Shown: positions 32,921 to 44,584 of the stretch, piece by piece
Numbering within the stretch: position 1 is the stretch's first letter
Layout of the letters: every line of letters begins with the position of its first letter
Made by a program: the position numbers and the translations under genes
From: Adineta ricciae
Taxonomy: Eukaryota; Rotifera; Eurotatoria; Adinetida; Adinetidae
Direction: 5' to 3'
Length of the DNA: 64,000 nucleotides
Assembly: GCA_905250025.1 (NCBI GenBank)
Contig: CAJNOJ010000029.1
Span: 62,001 to 126,000 of the forward strand
The notes under the pieces: model-generated
Databases searched by the model: none
Seen by the model: only the letters and a program-made list of their open reading frames with translations
What the model was told of the DNA's origin: nothing

Positions 32921-35871
32921 ATGGCATCAGCAAATAAAGCTTCATTGCCAAAATCGCTTGAAATTAAAACGAAATCGATTGAAACAACTTTAGTACCACT
33001 GGTGACGCAAATCTCTACCTTAGTCAATTTTAAAGAACGACCACGATCGTCGTCGTCAGCTATCAATGAGAAGACGTTGCAAGCCATCAATCGAGTGGGG
33101 GATGCTGTACACATGGCTGTGGAACGATTTGTCTCTGTGGGAGAATCGATTGCTAACGAAAATGCTGAAATTCGATCAGATTTAATCGATGCCTGTCAAG
33201 AAGCTCGACTAGCTGGTTTGTTTTTTCTTCTACTACACTTGTTTTAACAGTTATTGCTGCCTTTTCTTTTCATAGGTGATTCCATTAAAAGGATAACATG
33301 TGCAGAATACGATGCAACCGGCAAACCAATTTGTGTTACTGATAGACAATGCATGGTACAAGCAGCGCGTGGTTTGCTAAGTGCTGTAACCCGTGTTCTA
33401 CTACTTGCTGATATGATTGTTGTTAAACAAATCATCTCTATTAAGAAAAAGGTTATATCTCTTCTTGATTTTTGTAAGGAAGAAAATATCGCTCTTGTTT
33501 ACTATAGGTCATATCGACTTTAAATCGATTAGAATCAGTCTCGTCATTCTCTGAGTTTGTTAAACTATTTGGAGTCTATGGCAGTCAAATGGTGGAACTG
33601 GCACATCTAACCGGCGATCGACAGAATGTAATTTTGGGTTTCTCGATTGAAAACAATAACAAGTACTTTGTTTATTTAGGATCTGAAAGACGAACGTCGT
33701 CGATCACAACTTTCCGCTTCGCGAACCATTCTCGAAAAATCGACGATGCTGATTTTGACTTCGTCGAAGGTAACGAATTTTCCAATGAGCTCGAAAAAGA
33801 AAACATTCGAATTCTATTTTAGTCGTATCTTCGTCACATTGAATGTGTTCATTCTCGTCAATGCCGAGATCTGGTGTACGATCAAGTCCGTCGTGCCCTA
33901 GAATTAGTAGGTTTAATCGTCTATGATTCGGGCTCGACAACAGCAACACTAAATCCGACGCTGATACTTCAGTTGACGAAAGATGAGATTAATTTCGTTA
34001 AATCACTACGACAATTTGAAGTAAAACAGATGCTAATTTTCATCGGATCTGCTAACTTTATGTTTGTAGTACGCACTAGAAATGTTAAATGTTTCAGTAA
34101 CATCTTCAACGAAAGAACAACTCGAAGACTTGTGTAACAAGGCCATTGATAATAGTCAAGATTTCACCGACTCAGTTTACATCAGTATCGAGCAACGAGA
34201 AAAAGTTTTAGATTATCATAAAAAGCTACAAGAGCAATTGGCAGAAATCATTACTTTTATTACTAATAACAATGAAATTGGCTTTACAATAAAAAGCGAT
34301 GTTCTGCCATTAGCGATACAAACAATTCAGCATATCGGACATGACTTTCGAAAAGATGTAAGTCACGGTTATTGTTTTTTTTCTGACAAGTTCACACGTT
34401 CTTGTATTTCCAGTTGGAACAAATAGCTATGCTTCGTGCGTCAGAATTTTTCCGTACACATGATGAAACAGTTTTGTTGAATGAGCTAAAAACATTCTCA
34501 TTAACCAGTCGATTCGATTTCCTACAAGAAGCCATTGATCGTTTCCGAGAGCAAGCTGAAATCGCCATCGAATTGAGTAAACTTCTGAAACATATCAGTT
34601 CCTGTGATCAACTGCAAGTATCCAGTGAATATCATGATATGTTACTAGAGAATTTATCGAATATGGTAAGGGAGAAAGTAGCGAGATGTATAATTACAGC
34701 TTGTGGCTTTTTTCAGATCATTGCATCGGCACAATCAGTGGCGGTACATCCAACGAGTCGAGTACCGAAGGAAAACCTTGATGTTCTATGTCGATTTTGG
34801 GAACAAGAAATCAATGATTTTTCCGTTCTGGTAAAAGAAATCCAAGATTACATTGAAGGTCGCGGCGAAAAGACAGTTTATTTATCATTACCAAGACCCG
34901 GTAAACATGGAACGACATCGAAAGGTATGATTAATATATTTGCTGTATTTTACAAGTTGATTTGCTTTAGCCGGTTTCAAACCTACGAAACTTGATTCCG
35001 AAGAGCAAGCTAAAATAGCCAAAGCAGGTTTAGAAATGAAATTGGTCACATCGGAAATGGATGCGGAAGCTGAAAAATGGGATGAACCACAAAACGAAAT
35101 AGCTAAGGTTTGTTGTGTACCTTATTGTAAAAACATCATACGGTCTTCGTTTCAGCGAGCAAAGAATATGTCATCGATGGCCTATTCAATGTATCTTTTT
35201 ACTCGAGGCGAAGGAACTTTACGTACAACACAAGATTTATTCACACAAGCTTATTATTTTGTTGAGGAAGGAACTCGTCTTTCAGCAATCATACATGAAT
35301 TCATTCATCAAGTAATTTCTTACGCTTATAAGAAGAATATTTACAAACATTTGTATTACAGATACCTAGTAAGAGTACGCGACAGGATATGCTGATTCAA
35401 TTAGAAAGAATACCTTTAATGTGCCACCAATTGAAACTAAAATTAAAATCTCCGGTATCAGGAAAGAGTTCAACATTTGCAAAAGTAAAATGTTTAAACA
35501 TGACTCTTTGATGAAATTGACAAATTTCTGTTTGTTCAGGTTGATACAGTTATATGTGAGGCACGAGATCTAATGAATGCTGTCACTCGCTTATGCACGA
35601 ATGTATTTGTTTATCAAGCCAAGGTGAATCATTTCTACTGACAAAATCTATTATTATGAATTCTTTTTGTCTACTTTAGTACAACATTGTAAATAACCGT
35701 ACAATGCCAAGTGCTAAGCAACATTCGCGGCTACCGTTTGCACCGAGTAGATGGTATCGAACGCCATCCACGGAACGAGACGATCGTATGGAAATAAAAT
35801 CTGATCGTACAATACGTTCAACATCTTTACAACGACCATCAACATATTTACCAGCATTTGATCATATTTGA
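32921..35871 (+). CDS. CTNNAL1: Alpha-catulin (vinculin/alpha-catenin family)
   Basis: A cytoskeletal scaffold related to alpha-catenin and vinculin, implicated in Rho signalling. Thirteen exons: 32921-33215, 33276-33451, 33508-33627, 33680-33769, 33823-34020, 34070-34357, 34414-34665, 34717-34924, 34971-35107, 35156-35311, 35362-35484, 35540-35623, 35680-35871, giving 772 aa (human 734). Diagnostic blocks are LEIKTKSIETTLVPLVTQIS, INRVGDAVHMAVERFV, VKLFGVYGSQMVELAHLTGD, HPTSRVPKENLDVLC, PDSEEQAKIAK-like LDSEEQAKIAKAGLEMKLVT and NMSSMAYSMYLFTRGEGTL. All junctions keep frame. A rotifer-specific basic tail closes it. An acceptor (tattctag, ending at 32884) suggests a spliced 5' leader. Confidence 0.95.
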
Positions 35872-38800
35872 TTTGTTTTTTTTTTCAGTCGTTTTCTCGT
35901 GATCAACTCTGATGTGTGATTTGATTGATTGATCGTTTGGTTTTTAGAAAACTACGTGTGGAGTAACCTTGTCTTTTCTATCCTAATATTAGTCATTCTT
36001 CTTATCTCAGAATTGTATATTTTCAATTTTCTCTTTTGTAAAAGTTCATGTTTGTTTTTCCTCGGCTTTCAATCAGCTTATGCGTAAGAAATACATACAA
36101 CAGATAAAATAGAATAGGGTCAACCAAAACTATGACGTGTATTTTCATTATCGAAAGAGAAAATGACGTTTAAATTAACTAATGCTTATTCTATCTGATA
36201 TTCTTAACAAGAAATTAGAGAGCACGTTGATATTCCAAGGAACATCTTATGCTAAAAAAGTAGAGCTCATCCGTTGGATTTGCTGACCCTTTTCTGAAAG
36301 TATTAGAAAACTAGTAGATAAACGCTCTCACTTAGACCTCAATCTAATTGGCATCGAACTGAAGTCACTTTTATGCTCATTCTTTCTTCACTCATGTCAG
36401 ATTACTTTCAATTCATTTATCCAAAGACGTAAACAAAACGAACACCGTTTATAAAAATTTATTCATCGACTCTCTTCAGACTACTCTGAATAAAAAATCA
36501 ATTTATTTTCATTTATTTTATCTCCTCTAAGCAATTCAAATAAGCGTCTAGTTGTTCGTCGGCCACTCACCGCTAGCCGTTAATGTCCAACTTTCATTCT
36601 TTCATCTAGTTTAGAATTCCCTTCAGAATGAATCAAACCGTTTCTTTCCATTCCCTGCTGAAGAATCACTAACTTTGTGCCGTTCTGACTGTCCAAAACA
36701 GCATTTGTCAGAGGAAATATTACTTTGAGTGGTTAGCATCAGATAATGTTTGTGTAATATAACTGTTTGTATAATTGTGATGTTATCAATGTGCTGATGT
36801 GTATGAATATCCAACAGTCTGATGTTAATCAGCTATTTCGTTTCAGTTCTCCATATTGCTGCTTCAAACACTATCGCCTAAAAAAACTTCTTTGCAAAAA
36901 TCGACCTTTGTCTAAAAAACAGAACAGGATTTTCTATTGAAAAACTAACAACAGATTACAGATCTCGGGAACTGATTACCCTTCGGTCAACCCTTATTTG
37001 ACAATATAAGCACTAATCATTAGCTAATTAACTAATTAAATAGTTAGTATTTGCGAAAACTAACATCGGATTCGGGATCCTTGACGTCGATTACCTTGCA
37101 ATAATAACTTCGTAAGGAACGTCGTTAAGTTTTCATTGATTTATGAAATGCTGCAATCTGATTGGCTTGGACAGACAAACTTTAAGTGGTTTTAACGCGG
37201 CTATAAACCTTTTTCACAGAAAAGGGAATAAATTGATTAGTTTAGACCATTCTTCACAAATATCAGGAAATCAACGTTTTATAGTTATGAATCGACAATT
37301 TTTCAAGAGGAATCGTAATCAGTTATTAGACTCTAGTCGAAGTTGATATGATAAATTGTTAGAATATTCCAAAAGAATACGATATCAATAGAAATCGAAG
37401 AAAAATTTCGATCTTTAATGTGAATTGTAATAGAGAAAATATATTAACACATTGTAGGATGATTTTTGTTTTGGTGATTTTGAGTTTTGAACACATTGCG
37501 ACCTAAAGAAGTATTTTTATATGAAGTCAGCATAGAGATCAGTCATTCGTACAGAAAAAGGATCAGACGTCCGTACGCAAAAAAGATCAGTCATTCGTAC
37601 GAAAAAAAGATCAGTCATTCGTACAGAAAAAAGGATCAGACGTCCGTACGAAAAAAAGATCAGTCATTCGTACGAAAAAAAGATCAGTCATTCGTACAGA
37701 AAAAGGATCAGTCGTCTGTACGCAAAAAAGATCAGTCATTCGTACAGAAAAAAGGATCAGACGTCTGTACGCAAAAAAGATCAGTCATTCGTACGAAAAA
37801 AAGATCAGTCATTCGTACAGAAAAAGGGTCAGACGTCCGTACGAAAAAAAGATCAGTCATTCGTATCTTTAACTATCGTTAACGGTTATTGAAAGCAAGG
37901 CGTAAACACTGTTAAATTAACAGTGCTAATTACTCACTCACCCGTACCGTGCTAATATTAAAGGAAAACGGGGTTAGTTTAATGGAGAAAAGGGACGAAA
38001 ATGTGGGCAAATGAAAGAGACAAAAAATAAAAATGTACGCCATCTCCACTTGTTTATAAGCCGCTACAACATTAATATTTTCTTATTCGAAAGGAAGCAA
38101 CTTCATCGCAGCAACAAGGCATGGTCACACTGGGTTTCATTAGAAGCAGTAAGTACGTGAATGCTTTTTTCTAGACTCCATGTCGAAAAGTACGGGCTGG
38201 ATCCAGAAGAAAGACACTGGAAATTAACGGAAAGTGGAAGCAGGAATCCTTCGAGCGGATCCAGGTCACGGTATCATCCGGTTCTCTCCGGAACTGAAAG
38301 AAAACAGGCAAATCCACTCGTAGGATCCGGGAGTCGGAACCATTGCCCTGAATCTTCATTAGGAATTAACAATACCAATATCGATAAATACTATTAGTAT
38401 TGGTATCGTTACACTCCTAGGCTTTATCTTCTAGCGTCTACAGATGCTTCAATATCAACGAGGTCTATATGTTTTTGGCCTGAAGACACATTGAGCTCTT
38501 TTATATAGAAAAAGATGATGATATACAGCTTGTCTACTGGACAACCCTTGAAGATTAGGAATTCGATTACACAAACACTGTACGGTGACACCGACTCATA
38601 TTTTATGCAAATATGGATCATAGTTGTCTACAGAACATGACCATCTTGCTCGATCCCGTCCCGTCTTGCCCTAAGATGTTATCATATGCCTTCCTATCCC
38701 GTTTTACTCTTCACGATAAGAGAGGACGGAGCAGAATAACATGCACTGTAGATAGTTCTAATATGGACACAGTACTGTCAGCAATAGTAGATAGCAATTA

Positions 38801-39136
38801 CTAGTGTCAGTATATTTATATCACTGTAAATGGAGAAAGGATTAGATGATACTTTAGAAAATCAACGCCATCTGCAAAGAATCTATGTGATGAGTGCTAT
38901 ATAGTTACAGTTTTCAGTTTTTTTTATACCTTTTCTCATTTGGGTAATGATCTTGCCTTGTGATGGAGAGTAAATGTAGCGTAAACACAAGTAGAAACAG
39001 AACAATTGCGGCAGTTTGCTTCAAATGTTAATAAAATACGTATAGGTTCGATTGCTGGTAGACTTATTGAATTTGCTGACATTTTTGATGACTCGGAGCT
39101 ACTAGTCAACAACCTTTGCTTCTATTTAACATAGTG
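35872..39136. other. 3.3-kb gene-poor stretch
   Basis: No supported gene. It contains the 24-bp minisatellite (37537-37866), a GGATCC-rich segment (about 38200-38345) with a short open frame, and AT-rich filler. An acceptor at 39133-39134 precedes the next start. Confidence 0.55.
37537..37866. repeat. 24-bp minisatellite, 14 units
   Basis: Fourteen direct units of 23-25 bp, each beginning GATCAG (once GGTCAG) and containing GTAC, ending in an A-rich run. Two variants alternate irregularly, TCATTCGTAC and (A/T)CGTC(C/T)GTAC. There are no unique spacers, so it is not a CRISPR array. The 24-bp average keeps a frame open for 131 codons (KKDQSFV-like repeats), which is probably a by-product. Confidence 0.92.
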
Positions 39137-42100
39137 ATGAACAATTGGTTTCGTGGTAATGACCGCAGCGAAGAAGCACAGCTAGCGGCGAGCCCACGGT
39201 ACGAACACCTAAATTGTAAATCTTTATTGTTTATACTCCTGTTTCGAAGGCTTCTGAAAAGATGGCCAATAATCACAGCTATATTGTTGGCATTCTGTGG
39301 TTTGTTCGTGATCGCTGCGGTGATTGTCTTGTCGATAATCCCCATATACCTTTCTACAAAGGACACTAGCTCTCCAGCGGAGAGCAACAATAATGGTATT
39401 GAAATTAGTGCTACTAACATTTCTTGTTCTCACTTTCTATGTTTGAGCAGACAAAATGATCGCGATTGCATTTGCTACCGACTATACTGGTAACACGTCA
39501 TCTGGGATAACAAACTACGCAGCAGTCGCGCAACAGGTATGTTTATATTTCTTAGTGAAGTGCCATCATTCGACTATTTACATGCTATAGATAAACGAAT
39601 ATTTGGGCTACAGTAGGAACACCCTTAGTGTGCGATTAATTACCTTCAGCGGTGTTGGTGAAAGAAAGAAGCGGGACACGGGGTGAGCTATTCGATTATA
39701 GTTTTCATTGACTGTAGTCTGTTTGATAAATTCTATCGTGTCTAGTTCTGGCATCTCTTGTAATGTTAACAATGGAATAAACTACAGTACGGCAAATGGC
39801 TCTGCTATGGGCATGTCCATTATTGTCAACAACTGCCCAAGAACACGATGTGTCACAAATCAATGCATTCAGAACTGCTTGGCCGAAATCAAATCCAGCC
39901 TATTATCAGTGTTTGGCTCAACCCACCTGTCATTAACTTTTCAAACTACCGACGGACAAACTATCAAAACTTCTTGTAGATTTTGTCAGTTTGGCAGCAT
40001 CAGTTCAGGTAAATAGTTCTGGCTCTGTGAAACACGACCTACAAAAGAGTGTTCAAGGATTAAGGGTAGAAATTTAGACCCCTCCTCATAGACCATGACC
40101 GACAGATGGAAAACGTCATTATCGAAAGCAATATTCTAGAAAACTCCTAAACGTCAAATGATACACTAGCGCATACAAAAGGATACTACGGATTTAACTC
40201 TACACAAATTTATATAGCATAGCCAGGTTGAAGACAGGATATAAATGGGTCGTAGACAACATTTCCCACAAACCTCTTGTCAAGTGTAGAGTTTTCTTGC
40301 GATGTCATTATTAATTGAAACTCAATATAAGAATCTAGCTAATTTGCTTTCAACGCTACTTTCCCATTTCTCAGAAAACACCATTCCACAGCTCTTGTCT
40401 AGTTCGTTTGTATACATATTTTCCCAACTAAACATTGTTGAACTAAATCGTGCTTTCTGAGAACGAACTTACAAAAACAGTCAAAATAGTTTCTTCGCGT
40501 TTCGCAATTCTATTCCGTAAAGGATTGCGCTCACAACTTTTTACTTTCATCATCTTTAGTCTGTTAAATAAGCTGCACCGCATGGATCACATATGTTCCA
40601 TTCGACTGCATCTAAATACTATACTCTCTGATAGAAAGCTGAAATCAGAGTAGTCGCCGTGATCAGCCCGCTGGCACAGAAGTTTTAGTAGTTTACTCTT
40701 GTAGGTTCGACGTGCATTGACGGTGTTAAAAATGGGTTTGAAACAGATGTAGATTGCGGTGGCGCAGCTTGTGTATCACAAAGCAAGACATGTGGCACTG
40801 GTTTGGTTTGTGGTAGCAGTAGAGATTGTACAAGTAGAGTGTGTACTAACGGAACTTGTCAAGGTAAGTGATTATGCAGTGAAAGATTAGAACTGCCAAA
40901 CGCTTTGATTATTAGCACCGACATGCACTGACGGTGTTAAGAATGGACTGGAGACAGGTGCCGATTGTGGTGGCGCTGCTTGTGTATCACAAGGCAAGAC
41001 ATGTGGCACTGGCTTAGGCTGTGGTAGTAGTACCGATTGTACGAGTGGAGTGTGTACCAGTGGAACGTGTCAAGGTAAGTGATTATGTAATAGAAGATTA
41101 TGCCTGCCATATCCATTGGTTTTAGCACCAACTTGCACTGACGGTGTTAAGAATGGGCTGGAGACAGGTGCCGATTGTGGTGGCGCTGCTTGTGTATCAC
41201 AAAGCAAGACATGTGGCACTGGCTTCGGCTGTGGTAGTAGTACCGATTGTACGAGTGGAGTGTGTACTAGTGGCACTTGTCAAGGTAAGTGATTATGTAA
41301 TAGAAGATTATGCCTGCCATATCCATTGGTTTTAGCACCGACATGCACTGACGGTGTTAAGAATGGGCTGGAGACAGGTGCCGATTGTGGTGGCGCTGAT
41401 TGTTTATCACAAGGCAAGACATGTGGCACTGGCTTAGGCTGTGGTAGTAGTACCGATTGTACGAGTGGAGTGTGTACCAGTGGAACCTGTCAAGGTAAGC
41501 GATTATGCAGTGAAAGATTAGAACTGCCAAACGCTTTGATTATTAGCACCGACATGCACTGACGGTGTTAAGAATGGGCTGGAGACAAGCGTCGATTGTG
41601 GCGGTGTTACTTGTGTATCACAAAGCAAGACATGTGGCACTGGCTTAGGCTGTGGTAGTAGTACCGATTGTACAAGTGGAGTGTGTACTAGTGGAACTTG
41701 TCAAGGTAAGCGATTATGCAGTGAAAGATTACGTGTGCCAAACGCTTTGATTTTTAGCACCGACATGCACTGACGGTGTTAAGAATGGACTGGAGACAAG
41801 TGCCGATTGTGGTGGCGCTGCTTGTGTATCACAAAGCAAGACATGTGGCACTGGCTTAGGTTGTGGTAGTAGTACCGATTGTACAAGTGGAGTGTGTACT
41901 AGTGGAACTTGTCAAGGTAAGTGATTATGCAGTGAAAGATTAGAACTGCCAAACGCTTTGATTTTTAGCACCGACATGCACTGACGGTGTTAAGAATGGG
42001 CTGGAGACAAGCGTCGATTGTGGCGGTGTTACTTGTGTATCACAAAGCAAGACATGTGGCACTGGCTTAGGCTGTGGTAGTAGTACCGATTGTACAAGTG

Positions 42101-44584
42101 GAGTGTGTACTAGTGGAACTTGTCAAGGTAAGCGATTATGCAGTGAAAGATTACGTGTGCCAAACGCTTTGATTTTTAGCACCGACATGCACCGACGGTG
42201 TTAAGAATGGACTGGAGACAAGTGTCGATTGTGGTGGCGCTGATTGTGTATCACAAAGCAAGACATGTGACACTGGCTTAGGCTGTGGTAGTAGTACCGA
42301 TTGTACAAGTGGAATGTGTGATAGTGGAACTTGTATAGGTCAGTTATAAATTTTATTAAAATTGATTAGGTTCTTTGATAAGAAAGACCGTTACGCCTAT
42401 GATTGAGTTCTGTTATGAGCCAAATAATCTGTAGTGTGACGAGGAAATTGCAAAGTATTCGGTAGACGTTTTTTCATTGCTTAAACATCGATGGATGCGT
42501 AGATAAGCGATGTTGCTTAGGAATAGACGCAGTTTATTTTGGATCTATTGTTCTTTGAGTGAATAGGACACTCGAAAAGCTCAACGACTACGTAACGGTA
42601 GAATTTGGCTTTCACGGAAGCTATGAAGCTTGAAACACATGCAGTGTGTTCTATATTTTTTAGGAATGTATTCTGAGTCTGCCCATAAATTGAGTGAAGT
42701 CATATTTTCGGATTACATTTGAGAATTGAAACTGCTTACGACTAAGGACGCCACGAGGTGCTGAAAAATACGACTTGTATTCGAACCATGGCAACGAATC
42801 CGAATTGTCTAATAGCGGACGAAAAGAAAGGTCTAATCTTCTGGGGAGGCACCCGTATTTGAGTTATAAAAATAAAAGTTTAGTTTCTTTGTATTTTGCT
42901 TCATCTGGGGGATAGATGAATCTTTCTTGGATATTATGGCAATATTAGACAAAGCAATGAAAAAACCGTCTCTTATTTATTGATTTCTATTGTCAGTTTT
43001 TAGTTATTCAGTTTCTCATGCATGTTTTGAACGTGTTCGGAGTGATTATAGAGTGGTAGGTTAGTGTGTAACTGTTAAGGATAGTGTCGCGATGCGGCTG
43101 CGCATAGGAGGCAGGACTGTGATCACGTTATGTATCAATTTAGTGACTCGTGTGAGACGAATATTTCAATTGTAGAATGTTTCTATGCTTTAATTATGAA
43201 AGACAGTTCCAACACCGCCACAGAGTCGAATGTCAAAGCAGCTTAAGTTCAGACTATCCATAGATAGATAGCTTTACCATATAATTATGTTTTTGTTAAT
43301 GGGGTATTATATTTTCTAATAACCAATGATTCAATAGAATTATTACAACTGGATACATGAAGTTTTGTTTTCGACCGATCGAATCGGTTATCGGCTTTCC
43401 AGTCTCCTAGGGCTAAGGGTGTTGTCAAGAAGTAATGGAAGTTAGCATATCCTGCGGACATCCGCTCATGGACTTGTGATGAATGTGAGACTCCTGGGAT
43501 AGATAGCTCTCGACATTCTGCATCGAGTAGTGTTATTTAGATGGAAATCCATCCACAACAACTCGAATAATACCAGTAAATACTAGCAAAAACACCACTC
43601 GATGCAGAATGTCGAGAGGTATCTATCCTAAGAGTCTCACATTCATCACAAGTCCATGAGCGAACATCTGCAGGATATACTTGAATCCGCTGCTAACTTC
43701 CGTTACGTAATATTTGTAGCCTGAGAAGATGATTGATTAGTGAGATATGGAAAGAGATCTATATAAATGACACTTTGATCGTGTATCTAAGTAATTCTAC
43801 TCACTCTCACATTGTAGATCAAATTTCACTTGCCGCTGTGAATGGAATAATTCAAGCTGTTTACAATACATTTGTGGGCGGTGATAGTACAGCATCAACA
43901 CCCGGCACCGGTATTGGTCANCCGTTACGTAATATTTGTAGCCTGAGAAGATGATTGATTAGTGAGATATGGAAAGAGATCTATATAAATGACACTTTGA
44001 TCGTGTATCTAAGTAATTCTACTCACTCTCACATTGTAGATCAAATTTCACTTGCCGCTGTGAATGGAATAATTCAAGCTGTTTACAATACATTTGTGGG
44101 CGGTGATAGTACAGCATCAACACCCGGCACCGGTATTGGTCAGTACCCACCGTCTCAATCACCAGAGGCGGCGTGGGATAATGATAGATCAACTGTGTAT
44201 ATAAATTTTGGATCATGTACATCGTCTGATAATAATAATCAGTGTGGTTTGAACACTGGCTTCTATCTTGAATTACAACGTGGTTCAACTGTAGTGACGG
44301 CGTTTCAATTGTACACAGGCAGTGATCATTCTGAACGTGATCCGCTAATCGTGTCGTTAGAAGGAAGTAATCAATCAGGATCAAATCTGGCACTTGGTAG
44401 CAGTTGGACTCTTATTTATAATGGCAATAGTGGATTAGCAACCTATCCGGGTCCTAATAGCGGCGGCTCGATACAGCAAACAGACAACACGATTTCGTAT
44501 AAGAGTTATCGATTTCTTGTGTCTGGAAAACGATCAACGTCAAACAGTGTTCTGTATTCTGAACTGATATTTTATGGATACTAA
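39137..44584 (+). CDS. Single-pass membrane protein with eight cysteine-rich repeats and a C-terminal discoidin-like region
   Basis: Thirteen phase-consistent exons give 838 aa: 39137-39395, 39451-39536, 39591-39682, 39746-40008; repeats 40705-40863, 40916-41074, 41126-41284, 41336-41494, 41547-41705, 41758-41916, 41969-42127, 42180-42338; last exon 44040-44584. Exon 1 encodes one membrane helix (IITAILLAFCGLFVIAAVIV), so a type II topology is likely. Exons 2-4 form an unknown domain (MIAIAFATDYTGN). Each repeat exon is exactly 159 nt, phase 1-1, 53 residues with eight cysteines (TCTDGVKNG, DCGG, KTCGTG, DCTSGVC, GTC). The last exon resembles an F5/8-type galactose-binding fold (FYLELQRGSTVVTAFQLYTG). 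Function unknown; possibly an adhesion or recognition protein. Confidence 0.8.
40705..42338 (+). repeat. Eight tandem 211-bp exon+intron units
   Basis: Each unit is a 159-bp exon plus a 51-52-bp intron, and the introns are almost as similar as the exons. Units 2-3 share one intron type (atgcctgccatatcc) and units 5-6 and 7-8 look like a duplicated pair. Unit 1 and the end of unit 8 are the most diverged. Confidence 0.95.
43432..43706. mobile_element. Foldback (inverted-repeat) element in an intron
   Basis: Left arm 43432-43535 and right arm about 43590-43706 are imperfect reverse complements over roughly 100 bp, with a loop of about 54 bp. Matching parts include CGACATTCTGCATCGAGT against its complement and the outer ends gtaaYggaagttagc. 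The right arm has a small insertion (ttgaatccg). Non-coding; it looks like a MITE or foldback element. Confidence 0.75.
43700..43920. repeat. 221-bp exact duplicate, left copy
   Basis: Identical to 43922-44142. It includes the acceptor and the first 103 bp of the last exon of the cysteine-rich gene and stops at the N. Confidence 0.95.
43921..43921. other. Single N at a contig junction
   Basis: Flanked on both sides by the same 221 bp, as expected for an overlap that was not merged. Confidence 0.98.
43922..44142. repeat. 221-bp exact duplicate, right copy
   Basis: Continues into the full last exon of the cysteine-rich gene (44040-44584). Confidence 0.95.

Noticed and set aside
37537-37866. 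CRISPR-like array
   Set aside because: Units are adjacent, without unique spacers, in a eukaryotic context; it is a minisatellite.
42780-42860. Possible tRNA (tattcgaacc T-loop-like sequence)
   Set aside because: No acceptor stem, D-arm or anticodon arm could be folded on either strand.
43733-43954. Separate short gene before the N
   Set aside because: It is the left copy of an identical contig overlap; its frame is only the start of the true last exon at 44040.
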